Below, piece by piece: positions 1-9,349 of a stretch of 64,000 nt of DNA. The notes under the pieces were generated by a model, which did not search any database, had not been told where the DNA came from, and was given only the letters and a program-made list of their open reading frames with translations. The DNA comes from Oegoconia quadripuncta (taxonomy: Eukaryota > Arthropoda > Insecta > Lepidoptera > Autostichidae): NCBI GenBank assembly GCA_949316235.1, contig OX438747.1:3534501-3598500 (forward strand). The letters are read 5' to 3'. How positions within the stretch are numbered: the stretch's first letter is position 1; every line of letters begins with the position of its first letter. Made by a program: the position numbers and the translations under genes.

Positions 1-759
1 CACTGGCCCAATGCGGTTTGGGGACCAATTTCAAGACTTTATTTTAATTTTATTTATTTGGGACAGTTAACAACAATGTTTATAGTTATATTATATAATA
101 CTCAATATAACTATTAACTATAACAAAAAATATTAGTTCACGTCATCACATCAACCAACGACTATTTTTGTCCAATTGAGAATACATAGGTACATGACTA
201 GAAAACATAATTCATAATCGTTCATTCCTACAGGCAATTGGAAATAGTGATTTTAGAATATATTTAGATATTATCTATACTCACGAATTTGGTAAACTAA
301 ACTATAAACTTCTAGCAGTTACTCCAAATCACGTATTAATCAGTTATCAGTAAAATCTAGGCAACGACAGAAGCTAATTATGAATGTAAGAAACTGTTCA
401 ATATAAATATGGAGTTTAATAATAATATACTTTTTTAGTGAAATTCCCTCAGGTTAACGGGATCTCCACTACATCTAAACGTTGCATTTTACTTGGCATT
501 ATTAGACTTGTATATCATTTCTATAATATTAATTTAATTACATTGAAATGTATATATGTGGATCAGCAACAAAAAAAAAACAAACAGAACCATAGCGCCG
601 CAAAAAAGAGTTGTATTTAGCGCCAACACACAACACAAATATGCTAGTCAATTATGTTGGTGCAACAATGTATATATGGGATTTGCTCTATTTTCAAGGC
701 GAGGAAAAATGCGTGAACAATTTTTTTTATATCATATGTACAACGAAGCTATAGGATTA
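1..759. other. AT-rich intergenic stretch
   Basis: No reading frame here resembles a known protein. Short open frames near 438-768 are low-complexity. The first ~27 bases (CTGGCCCAATGCGGTTTGGG) resemble the body of the SINE-Q copy near 1430-1460, so the window may begin inside an old repeat. Confidence 0.5.
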
Positions 760-1132
760 TACCGGTGAGATTTTTACTGTAAGGAAAAAAATAGAGCATA
801 TTAGGTAATTGAAATAGAAGTTATTGGCCGTCATCGACCCACGCGCCTGCCGGAGAATTATATGCGACTGGCGGGATTCCTAGGGTTCCTATCATGCGAA
901 TTTTAATTGGAACTCACATTTGCTCCCAAGTTTTTTTTTAATTTATTTAATTTAATGATGTAATTATGTGCTATATTATAGGCTACTTACGCGACCGTCA
1001 AAAGCCACAACGTTTTATTACCTATATTTTATGGTTTTGAAAAAAAAAAAAAATTACACTACCTATGCCAACATCTTCTATTTCACTTTCTATGCCCTAT
1101 TTTTTTTCTTTAAGGTAAAAAAACTCATCCAG
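760..1132. mobile_element. MITE family P, copy P1
   Basis: Non-coding element with long imperfect terminal inverted repeats of about 55 bases. The left end reads ...ACTGTAAGGAAAAAAATAG then AGCATATTAGGTAATTGAAA. The right end is the complement (TTTCACTTTCTATGCCC then ATTTTTTTTCTTTAAGG). The same ends and interior (GATTCCTAGGGTTC, AATTTAATGATGTAATTAT) recur at 17.7-18.56 kb and 40.1 kb. No transposase is encoded, so it would need a partner in trans. The target-site duplication is not clear. Confidence 0.65.
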
Positions 1133-1344
1133 AGTTTTAGTCAGTGTATCTATGTATTATTTCCTTATTGAAACATGCAACTTTATACGAATACTCCAAA
1201 GGAAGGACGGTACCTATTATAAAGTAAAAATGTGTCGAGATTTGTTCTAATCGATTCTTTTTTTATGTCGTACAACGAAGCTAGAAAAACATTTTTTACT
1301 CGTTACTTACACATTTAAACATACAACTTCATACGAGGTCTCTT

Positions 1345-1655
1345 AAGTCTATCATCTCACCCCGTAAATATTCCACTGTAGGGATATAGGCCTTCGCTAG
1401 TACCTATAATGAGCGAGTATGAGCTATAGTCCACCAAGCGGGCCCAATGCAGGTAGGGGACTTCACATGCCTTAGAATTTTTACTGCTCAAGCAGTCAGG
1501 TTTCCTCACGATGTATTCCTTCATTGTTTAAGGCAGTCGGATAAATGCACATAAGTAATTAAATTTAAAAATTAATTGGTATATGGCCTGCCTGGGTATT
1601 GAACCCGGACCTCCCAATTTGGGAGACCGCGTTTTATCCGCTGAGCCACCAACGA
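1345..1655 (-). mobile_element. SINE-Q, tRNA-derived, copy Q1
   Basis: On the minus strand a tRNA-like head (TGGTGGCTCAGCGGATAAAA as A box, GGGTTCAATACCC as B box) is followed by a body ending near 1345. The body recurs, without the head, at 21668-21812 (GGGGACTTCACATGCC; GTCGGRTAAATGCACATAA). Presence of pol III boxes joined to a repeated body identifies a SINE rather than a tRNA gene. Confidence 0.6.
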
Positions 1656-2460
1656 TCTTTCATAAGTATTGCAAAGTTAATATTTAGTTTTGTTAAAAAA
1701 TAAAAGAAAAACTGAAAAGTAAAAAAAAAAATGTTAAATTCCTTGAGCGAGGCGTAGGACAGTGTCTATATACGATAAGCCGAGTAAACAAAAATAAAAA
1801 CACGACCGCCGGTGTGTGTGTCAATTGAATGCTTGAATATTCCAATGTAATGTATATCGTGCATGTACTCGTATAGGTATAAATCGTTGCGAACGTATAA
1901 TCTTCGAGAATTGTTTTTATGTGATCCGCCTACTTATTACAAATAGAAAATCATCAAACTTTTTTAATGTGTATGGGTTTTTGTCGCCTACAGATTGAAG
2001 ATCAACAACCGCAATGCAGCTTTTCATATTCAAAAAATATAATAAGCTAAATAATTTCTTTAAATTACCCTACTACATTCCGCCATATTCTGTGGCCATC
2101 CATGGTTTAATGAATGGGAGGGGGGAGGGATTGGTGCTCTGTATTTACGAATAGTGAAAGTAGGAAATTGCACAAGAGATCACACATTGTAATAATTACG
2201 TGATTTTTTTGTGGTACGTATACTGAATTAGTGAAGCTGAGACTTCTGGCATTATTGCATTATCTGATACTACTAAAGTAAGAACGGCTGTAGGTACTAT
2301 CGCATACAGGTACAGGTACATACGAAACTTGCAATGTGTTTGAGTTTGCACCGAGGGATAGTTTAGTAAAACAATGGATTTAATATTTTTTCACCTATCT
2401 CATCGTATGCGGTTGTATATTTTCGTTTTATAAAATAGGCTTTGAAATTGGTAACATTTT
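1656..2460. other. Intergenic region upstream of Creld
   Basis: AT-rich DNA in which I see no coding region and no repeat shared with the rest of the window. Confidence 0.4.
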
Positions 2461-2463
2461 TAA

Positions 2464-2586
2464 TGACGTCCTACTTAAAATATTGCCCACGGTTGAAGTG
2501 TGTCCACGGTATTCACAATGCTCATAAATGTTCATGAGCGTGGAACGTAGTTCCATCGGACCGCATGAAAATCTCAATGACGTACC
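2464..2586 (+). promoter_or_regulatory. Candidate Creld promoter with ER-stress-like cores
   Basis: Within ~190 bases of the proposed first exon lie TGACGTC (2464-2470), ATTGCCCACGG (2482-2492, close to the ERSE-II pattern ATTGG-N-CCACG but one base short), CCACGG (2504-2509), CGTGG (2539-2543) and TGACGTACC (2578-2586). TGGAAC-GTA-GTTCCA at 2541-2555 is a perfect inverted repeat, and CGTACCACC is repeated at 2581 and 2596. Vertebrate CRELD2 is induced by ER stress through ERSE elements. Calling these sites functional is inference; no perfect consensus is present and the transcription start is unknown. Confidence 0.35.
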
Positions 2587-2649
2587 ACCTCAGAGCGTAC
2601 CACCAACAATCAAACTATAAAGAAAACTTAGGACGACGACGACGAGGAA

Positions 2650-2652
2650 ATG
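2650..2652 (+). CDS. Creld: Putative start-codon end of Creld exon 1
   Basis: The bases GAGGAAATG|GTAAGA put an ATG directly before a strong 5' splice site (GT at 2653-2654). Splicing to the acceptor TACCATTTTCAG (AG at 3401-3402) gives ATG then AAA TTC AAC AAA ATG, in frame with the downstream ATG at 3415. This would add MKFNK ahead of the signal peptide. The alternative is that the upstream exon is purely 5' UTR and translation starts at 3415. The upstream limit of this exon is not visible. Confidence 0.45.
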
Positions 2653-3402
2653 GTAAGACTTGCCTGTAATTCGCTCACATACATTATATAGTATTTATAC
2701 GTCTGTAGTAGCCTTAGAATTCTAGAATGTTATAATACTAATAATAAAAGAACAGAAAGTCTTGCTCTTGCCTGTTTGGCCTGAAATCTATTATTTTACA
2801 AATAATACAGTGGGCTGTATGCCATTCCTTTGCCTTTAATTTACGGACAAAAAAAAAAACAATTTTAGCAGTCGGTCAGTCAAATCTGTCAATATCGATT
2901 AAATTCAGCTTCAGGAAATCAGGCTGCAGGTTTTTCTTTCCTTCATTTTTCAGCAGGTAGACAACCAGTCCGTAAGAAACACGTCAGATCTATGATAAAA
3001 TCGATGGAATAATCTAATTTCAACCCTGTTTGTATTCCCGTAAGTCAGTGGATAGTGATAGTTAAGCCATAAAGAGTACATTAATTACCAAAGGGAATTT
3101 CAGCAGTAAAGTGCCATCAGTACACGGAGTATGCCGCACAGAACAAAATAAGTGATTATTTGCTCAGTGTGAGTAATATATTCTTTGGCGCTGAACAGTG
3201 ATTACCTCTAGCGAGGTATACTAAAGAGAATTAGAATCCCTACATTTGGTATACCGCGTGTAACTTGTGTACCACGTATTTTAACTTGTATAGTTATATT
3301 GTCATTCGTCATTATTTCGGTTCGTACAGGGTGTGTAGGAAGTAATTTTTCAAAATTCATTTATGTTCTGAATAATTTCACGTTTATGTTTACCATTTTC
3401 AG
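2653..3402 (+). other. Proposed Creld intron 1
   Basis: A 750-base stretch between a GTAAGA donor and a pyrimidine-bearing TTTTCAG acceptor. No repeat family seen elsewhere in the window was recognised inside it. Its assignment as an intron depends on the exon-1 model. Confidence 0.45.
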
Positions 3403-3414
3403 AAATTCAACAAA

Positions 3415-4364
3415 ATGGGGAGCATTGTTGGGACATTTATTAAAATATATATGTTTGTTTTTCTGTCCCTGTGTTGGTGCACACCGCCTATATTGAACCC
3501 AGATGTTTTAATGCAGTTGAAAGACCTTGGCGACTGCCAGGCTTGTAAATTATTCGTAGACTCTTTCACGAAAGGCCTTGAGCGAACCGCTAGAGGCCAA
3601 TATGAGGGCGGCGACACGGCTTGGGAGGAGGAGAAATTGAAAAAGTCATATAAATACAGCGAATTGCGTCTTCTTGATATACAGGACGGTGTCTGCACTG
3701 ATGTGGTCAAACATTCAGTACAATGCCACCATATGGCTGACAAAGCTGAGGAATTTATTGAGGAGTGGTGGGCACAGAAACCAGATGAATCTGCTGACCT
3801 CTACACATACATGTGTATAGAGAAAATGAAATTCTGTTGTCCAGCGTTCCATTATGGCAAAAATTGTATTCCATGTCCTGGAGACCACAACAACTTGTGC
3901 AATGGTCATGGGAAATGTAGAGGTGATGGTACACGAAAAGGTAACGGTACATGTGTGTGTGATGCGGGTTATGATGGAGAAAATTGCGATAGATGCCTGG
4001 CCACTTATTACCTGTCGTCCGAGAATGACGAGACGCTGGAATGCTCACCGTGTCACAGCTCATGCTTCCGGGAATGCCGTTCAGGATCACAGAAAGAGTG
4101 CTTGGTCTGCAAGCCTGGCTACTTCTTTGACTCAGAGGAAGGATGTCTAGACATAGATGAATGTGAAAGTAAAAATACATGTCATCCAGGTTTGGCTTGC
4201 ATCAATTTACTTGGTTCTTACGCATGTATAGAATGTGATCAGTCATGTGACGGTTGTTTTGGAGAAGGGCCTGATATGTGCATTAAATGTGCTAACGGAT
4301 ATTCAATGGACGAAGAATTTTGCATTTTGGACGTTGTGCCCGATGATGAGATGACATCAACAAG
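3415..4364 (+). CDS. Creld: Creld large exon: cysteine-rich with EGF-like domains protein
   Basis: Encodes the first 316 residues of CRELD, an ER/secretory cysteine-rich protein. Numbering from the ATG at 3415: hydrophobic signal peptide ~1-22; CQAC (CXXC) at 41-44 opening the CRELD N-terminal (DUF3456/canopy-like) region; WEEE at 70-73 and WW at 118-119 fit the family's WE domain. An EGF-like module ~151-194 has CNGHGKC and CVCDAGYDGENC, with a sequon NGT at 177-179. A furin-like repeat lies at ~195-245, a DIDEC calcium-binding EGF start at 247-250, and a second furin-like repeat at ~272-304. The exon ends AC AAG|GTAATT, so the stop at 4366 is intronic. It splices in phase either to 4450 or to 6294. 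Start context CAAAATGG is good, though 2650 may be the true start. CRELD proteins act in ER folding and, for CRELD1, calcineurin/NFAT signalling; function here is by family. Confidence 0.93.
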
Positions 4365-4449
4365 GTAATTGTTTTCAAAAAATTATTTATTTTTATAAAT
4401 ATTCATTACTGTGTTTGATTTTCTTTTAATTCTGTACTATTACTTACAG

Positions 4450-4465
4450 AAATGAAGAGCTGTAA
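4450..4465 (+). CDS. Creld: Creld alternative last exon A: ER-retrieval tail NEEL
   Basis: A pyrimidine-rich tract and TACTTACAG (AG at 4448-4449) precede AAATGAAGAGCTGTAA. Joined to the large exon across an 85-base intron, the split codon AG+A encodes R and is followed by N-E-E-L and a stop at 4463-4465. The protein then ends ...TSTRNEEL (321 residues from 3415), soluble and with a KDEL-class retrieval-like tail. Vertebrate CRELD2 is soluble and carries such a tail. A canonical AATAAA lies downstream at 5054-5059. The reading is direct; use of the exon is inferred. Confidence 0.75.
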
Positions 4466-5100
4466 AACCTTGTAAAAGGGCGATTTCAAAAATTTAGGTA
4501 ATACGCCATTTTGTTTTGGTGATGGGACTTATTATTTATTTTTTACAACCTCTTATCCAATAGGTTTACTTGCTTTTTTCTTTTTAAGTAACCGTAACTG
4601 AATAGATGAGTAATGAGGATGAGGGGCCTAAAATTTATATGAATTATGTATATTACCAGTAACCAGCCTTCCAGTCAGGGGGGTTTATTTGTTTGACAGC
4701 CAAAATACAAGTAGTTTTTTGTTAATATTTAAGTACATTATCTATTATTATCATCTAAGTGCATTTGGTTCTACAAATGAACCATTTGGAAATACATTAT
4801 TTTTGACAAATTAAGCAGAAAAATTATCAGTGGTTGGCTTAAGCCCTGGGCAGTCATAATCTCCATGACCTTCACCCATGGGCCCTTGCTAACGTTATAA
4901 TTAAATATCAGTCTGTCTTATTTAGTTATTATTGTAATTGTTTTTACTTCTTACATACTATTTAATATCCTATGATACTTAATTCCATTTTTTTCATTAT
5001 TAAATTAGCTGATGAATGGTTTGTGGGTAAATATATTGACACTATTTATCCTTAATAAATAGTTCAAATGTCATTTCAAAAATCTAAATATTCTTTATTA
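4466..5100 (+). other. Candidate 3' UTR of soluble Creld form
   Basis: AT-rich, no coding potential. AATAAA at 5054-5059 is the first canonical poly(A) signal after the NEEL exon. For the membrane form this stretch would instead be intron. Confidence 0.45.
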
Positions 5101-5880
5101 CTCGACAGCTCAAGGAAGGAGGGTAATGTTTATCGAGTGTACACAAGGTGGAAACCATAAGTGATCTCACTCTATAATTCCTAAGCTATATAAGATATTG
5201 TAAAACTTTTTAATGAAATTGAAAGTACGTCAATAGCTTAATAAACTGACATTAATAACTATCAGCGAAAAGAAAACAAGATATATTCAAATTATCGAAT
5301 TTTCCCACTCCATACATTTACTATGGCATGGCACTCATCTAGATATTATTATTATGCAATTGTTAACTACGATATAAGTACGTATTGTATTGTACACAGC
5401 GCCGTCTCCACACAAGATTTCAAAAAGGTTTTGAGTTTTCTTATAATGGCATATCAAAATCTAATCTATTCGATACCATAGTAAATGCATGGGAGGGGGA
5501 AAAATGGATAATGTGAACATATCCAGTTATTTTTTTAGATAGTTATTAATATCAATTTATTAAGTTATTGTCTTGTGTATGTACTTTCAATATCAGCAAA
5601 AAGTTTTACAATATCTTATATAGTTGAGGAATTATAGAGTGAGATCACTTATCGTTTATCGGTTGAGTTATCACTTATGTATGTAGATTTCTATGTTAGC
5701 TCCTGTAGCCTAAACGACTTGCCCATTTCCAAGTGCATAGTGTCGTTAGATGCGTTTTGATCCCTGAAGTGTCATAGGATACATTTATGGTAAAAAATCC
5801 AAAATGGCACCCGTTAAATGTAAAATTTGCTGACGGGTTCTTTGATTTTTAAATTTATATTGTTATTTTATAAGTATTGA
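5101..5880 (+). repeat. Repeat family Z, interrupted by MITE
   Basis: The flanks GACAGCTCAAGGAAGGAGGG (5105 on) and CCTGTAGCCTAAACGACTTG (~5703 on) match the continuous copies at 36360-36600, 19370-19675 and 55370-55500. Each continues to an AAATATGCTGTCGGGTTTTT-like end. The copy is split by a foldback element at ~5156-5650. It lies inside the Creld intron between the two alternative last exons. Confidence 0.6.
5156..5650. mobile_element. Foldback MITE inside Creld intron
   Basis: The left arm begins ATAAGTGATCTCACTCTATA (from ~5158) and the right arm ends with its complement (...TATAGAGTGAGATCACTTAT, to ~5650). Arms match over at least 105 bases, including AGATATTGTAAAACTTTTT. Weaker matching continues inward (CATTTACTATGG present in both arms), for a stem near 190 bases. 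It has no coding capacity and no second copy was seen here. The transcript could fold into a long hairpin. Confidence 0.7.
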
Positions 5881-6171
5881 TTAAATTTTATTTATTTACA
5901 CTAGTACTGTTATGCTTGTTCAAAAATTACCATCAATCGGAGTAGGTAGATCGACTTTCCTCGCGAGCCATTATCAACCGTAATTCTTGTGCGATAACTA
6001 ACAAAGTTGATTACATCCTTTTCAAACCGAGGAAAACAGTAAAAAATTTCTTATTGGACTCTCCAAAGCCAATGGCTACATTTTCCCCAATTCTCTTAAT
6101 TTAAAAAAAAAACCTACTTTGACTAACTGTGACCTTTACCACATAAGAAATACGGCTGAATTTAGCGTTTT

Positions 6172-6235
6172 TTTATGCACGCCGGGTTAGTAGGTACTTG
6201 ACGTCAATTATACCCGATGTTAAGTGATAATGAGG
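6172..6235 (-). mobile_element. SINE-A 3' fragment near Creld acceptor
   Basis: TTATGCACGCCGGGTTAGTA followed by ACTTGACGTCAAT and GATGTTAAGTGATAATGAGG matches the minus-strand 3' tail of SINE-A. It ends about 58 bases before the splice acceptor of the membrane exon. Confidence 0.65.
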
Positions 6236-6293
6236 AAAATCTACCTACCTACTCTGGTCTATGTTCAACACTTTAACTATTGGTCATTCGTAG

Positions 6294-6483
6294 GTACATG
6301 ATGTATGTGGGGCTACTGATAGCAACAGGAGTTCTGCTTCCCTCGTCGACAACTCTAGCAGGCTGGGTGGGTGCTGCCGTATTAACTTACATAGTCACTG
6401 CGGAGTACTACTGTATGGTAAATGGATTTAAAGGTCTCATCAATCTACGTAGCTTTGATTTATCCCAATTATTAGGTAAATAA
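6294..6483 (+). CDS. Creld: Creld alternative last exon B: double membrane anchor
   Basis: The acceptor CATTCGTAG (AG at 6292-6293) joins to the large exon in phase (AG+G = R) and reads YMMYVGLLIATGVLLP, then a turn, then LAGWVGAAVLTYIVTAEYY, followed by a short polar tail ending SQLLGK and a stop at 6481-6483. Two closely spaced hydrophobic segments are the hallmark of CRELD1, which inserts as a C-terminal hairpin in the ER membrane. The full product is 379 residues from 3415. The intron from 4365 is 1,929 bases and contains nested repeats. The polypyrimidine tract is weaker than that of the NEEL exon, so regulated exon choice is plausible. Confidence 0.9.
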
Positions 6484-6609
6484 AGATAAGACTTATTCCT
6501 TGAAAATGCTCATAACTTTGGAACTAGAATGCATGTTCATTGATTTTTTTTTAAAGTCACATCTTCAAGTATACTATTGTGTAAAAATGTTTTTAATAGG
6601 GACATTGTT
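6484..6609 (+). other. Start of Creld membrane-form 3' UTR
   Basis: Non-coding DNA after the stop. The first AATAAA motifs downstream are at 6770-6775 (inside a LINE tail), 6881-6886 and 6979-6984. Confidence 0.45.
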
Positions 6610-6913
6610 GTACAGCCAGCAACACAATTAAGGTAGCAGGCTTAATTTTTATGATATTGCTTAGAGGGTCTCGGTTGGATTTTGTTATATTATCCTTTGC
6701 ACTTATCATGTCATCATGTGAGCAGTAGCTTAAAAAATGTAAAATTGACTATTTTAAGTGAACCTACAAAATAAAACATTTTTGACTTTGACTTTGTTAT
6801 AGATAAATTTCAGTTATACTTGAATAACAATTCCAAAACCAGAGTTTTTCCCTTTGCACTTTCTCCTGCATATATTTCCGAATAAAGACCTGCTATTGTG
6901 TTGCCGACTGTAC
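6610..6913. mobile_element. Mariner-type MITE with TA ends
   Basis: The left end TACAGCCAGCAACACAATTA then AGGTAGCAGG is mirrored by the right end CCTGCTATTGTGTTGCC then GACTGTA. Ends flanked by TA fit Tc1/mariner non-autonomous elements. The same left end occurs alone at 25865-25900. The interior is interrupted by a LINE-F tail at 6690-6792. The right arm supplies an AATAAA at 6881. Confidence 0.65.
6690..6792 (+). mobile_element. LINE-F 3' tail, copy F2, nested in MITE
   Basis: CAGTAGCTTAAAAAATGTAA through AATAAAACATTTTTGACTTT matches the end of the LINE at 9350-9993. The insertion is flanked by TTTGTTATA at 6681-6689 and 6793-6801, a 9-base target-site duplication. The ~30 bases at its 5' edge are not recognisably LINE-F. 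Confidence 0.65.
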
Positions 6914-6984
6914 ATACAAGTGTGGTAGCAGCATCATAATAAATATGTTATTCACTTTGTAAAACTAATGTATGGATTAATAAA

Positions 6985-7190
6985 GACCGATTGGTGTAGT
7001 GGATAGTGACCCTGTCAGCGAAACCAACGGTTGCGGGTTCGAATTCCGCGAGTGGCAAATGTTACGATGAATACCTACGAACATTTATTTCCCGAGTTAC
7101 ATAAATATTTGTGTATGTTTATCCGTTATCTAACTTTGCTTAGTTTGGGACTAGATGATTGGTGTAAATGTTCGAAATATTTATTTATGA
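6985..7190 (+). mobile_element. SINE-C, copy C1
   Basis: The tRNA-like head is GACCGATTGGTGTAGTGGAT with B box GGTTCGAATTCC. The body shares GATGAATAC...CGAGTTA with SINE-B and ends near GGGACTAGATGATTGGTG. Relatives are at 35246 and 46510. Confidence 0.7.
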
Positions 7191-7379
7191 TTACTTATTT
7201 TGGGAAATTACGTCCTATGTATCAACAGCGTAACAAGCTCACTATTGGTGCACAGGCACTAGGAGTCGGACTTCAAGCCACCCCCGTAGTCCCCTCAATC
7301 TGAACAGGCTGTTTAACATGCCCTCCGAAACACGAAACACTAGTCACTAGTTTAACCAGGCATTTAATGAACGGCCTAG
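7191..7379. other. Unclassified sequence between SINE-C1 and a MITE
   Basis: No gene. CTGTTTAACATGCCCTCCGA is reminiscent of a lepidopteran interspersed repeat, from memory and not verified. Confidence 0.3.
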
Positions 7380-7732
7380 GTCAAGTTTGGTGAACAATTC
7401 GGCTTTTTATTCTTTTTATGATTGACTGGATACGCATTTGACCACAATCCCATCTGATGGAAAGTGACTATGTGAAGATGAAGCACGCAATCTCAATAGA
7501 TGCCCATTCACCCTGCTCTTGAAGATCCCAAGGTTGTAGGATTCAGGAATGACTGACGCCGGAAGGCAGTTCCTGCTCGCTGTTCGCATTATGAATGAAG
7601 GCTTGTACTTATAGTAAATTGTGCAGCTCATCTGGTCATTAGGTTAATTAGGTTAGGTTAAGAGGTCTAATCTGTGCTCTGTTGCAAGCTTCACACTTTG
7701 CTACTTAAGCCGAACTGTTCACCATACTTGAC
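7380..7732. mobile_element. TIR element carrying a LINE fragment
   Basis: Positions 7380-7405 and 7707-7732 are inverted repeats matching at 24 of 26 bases (core TGGTGAACA; outer GTCAAG; inner TTCGGCTT). Between them lies a minus-strand LINE-D 3' end (7407-7640) plus ~65 bases of other sequence. It is either a MITE hit by a LINE or a DNA element that captured one. Confidence 0.6.
7407..7640 (-). pseudogene. LINE-D 3' end, copy D1
   Basis: Minus-strand remnant of a reverse-transcriptase C-terminus (FIMRTASRNCLPASVIPESY, then YNLGIFKSRVNGHLL). The T-rich left edge is the copied poly(A) side. It is 5'-truncated and damaged. Confidence 0.7.
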
Positions 7733-8435
7733 TGTCGATTGGAAAAAAAAAACTGTACCACAGACATACAATTTTAGATGTATTTTAAAGAAAGTATGGG
7801 TAGTTTTCGAAAGTCAGGTAATCTTTATTAATTCAGTCACTTATTAGTTAACATAGATGGGTTAGTAATAATTTATTTAATATTATTTATTTTATATTTA
7901 AGTTGAAGTCATTACATTATCATTATACTATCTATACAGGTATTAGCCTATACAATTTTAATGGTAGCTATCTATTAAATAGACGTGTAAAGTGTAAGTG
8001 AAACTAAAATGTGTTTGTGAAATACCCTGGGACCAGTTGCCCTAGGATATTTTGCTGGGAATATTTCCCAGTTTCCCCGGTGGTCTTTTCCTTTTCTATC
8101 CCCAGTGACAGCGCTACTAAGGAAGATGATAAAGTTTATCTAATCTCATCTATTTAATGATTTTCTTGATTACCGGGGTAAATGGGAAAATTTTAACCCA
8201 TCCGGTACCACTGCCACCCGGGAAGTTGGGATTTAATTTCCCATTTTCCTCGCAGGCGAGGTACCGCATTCCGATTGGCCCTGCCAAGGTCATTATAATC
8301 GACAGAGCCAATCAGATTGCAATAACCTGACTGGAACGGCAATAGCCAATAACTAATCGGGGTGTTGAACATCTGTTCGATTCGTGACGTTTTGACAGAT
8401 GCCCCTAGCCCGTTATCAGGAGTATATGGGCTGTG
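7733..8435. other. Intergenic, no gene seen
   Basis: No coding similarity. CTGGGAATATTTCCCAG (about 8054-8071) is a short perfect inverted repeat. A C/G-richer patch with CCAAT-like words lies near 8270-8360. Confidence 0.35.
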
Positions 8436-8735
8436 GATGGTACATGGGAAAGGCCACCACGTAAAAAAATTTACATTCAGTCGCTATAATTTGTTGCGTT
8501 CGATCGCAAAATTTGGTAACACGTAAGCGATCAATTAGATGTTGGGCGCTTACTTGGTGCCAAATTTATACTTGGTACGGCTGGAGGTCGAACTGGGAAA
8601 ATTAAAAACTGTATCTTTACGCTCTCAGCAGATTTGGGAGTTAGGGTAGATATCACAGACTCACAAATTTACTAACGTAAATAGTCATGTAATGGGATTT
8701 ATTCACCACATCTTTTGTGGCCTTTCCCTAATACC
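8436..8735. repeat. Possible MITE with GGGAAAGGCCAC ends
   Basis: ATGGGAAAGGCCACCA near 8445 faces TGTGGCCTTTCCCTAAT near 8716 in inverted orientation, bounding ~290 non-coding bases. The matching ends are short and no second copy was seen, so this is tentative. Confidence 0.35.
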
Positions 8736-9349
8736 GGATAAATATTTTTGGAACATTCCGAGAATATAAAAGTGACTGTGTAGGAAGTAAAATAAGAAAC
8801 ATTATTGCATACCTTACCTCATAATATACATTGTATTGAATTGAATCAGCTCAAGCCCCGTGTACGGGGCACCCCTTCCACCTATGTAGGGCCGTCCCTG
8901 CTTGTAACGTTACTGCCAATATGGATATACTTAGATATAAGACAACACTTAAATAAGCTAATTTTAAACTTTCTATATTTATCTGCACATTCGATTATAC
9001 TAAATAATAAATATCGACTGGTAATAAAGTCTCAAGTCACACTAAGTTCCATGACAATTTTTATAAACTCAGGCTACAGTTGGCCCTTCTAGCGTTGTTA
9101 GTAACAATAGTGATCTATCAAGCTATGTTAGTACAAAATTACTTAATGTAATTAACAAGCACATGACCGAAATGGCGCCTGATAGGCGAGTTGTACCTCC
9201 TTGCTATGGTTGGAAATGAAATGGAACTGTCCTTCAGTCTACAGAGCAACGAGGCAGTCCTGCGCATGATTGCATAATAATCACCTGTCCGCGCTTCCGT
9301 AAACATACTCTTGCGGTATCTTACTGTGGGGAAATGCCGCGGATATAAA
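8736..9349. other. Intergenic, no gene seen
   Basis: Open frames here (8805-9092 plus, 9139-9414 minus) show no domain or family signature. Confidence 0.4.

Noticed and set aside
3399..4180. Open frames on the opposite strand and in the second plus frame across the Creld exon (3399-3743, 3715-3909, 3755-4180 minus; 3854-4150 plus)
   Set aside because: They are shadows of the CRELD frame, which has the conserved cysteine spacing and signal peptide; the shadows have no domain features.
4364..4368. TAA at 4366-4368 as the real end of Creld
   Set aside because: It lies inside a GTAATT donor and would cut the protein after TSTR; two in-phase acceptors continue the frame. Intron retention remains possible but is less likely.
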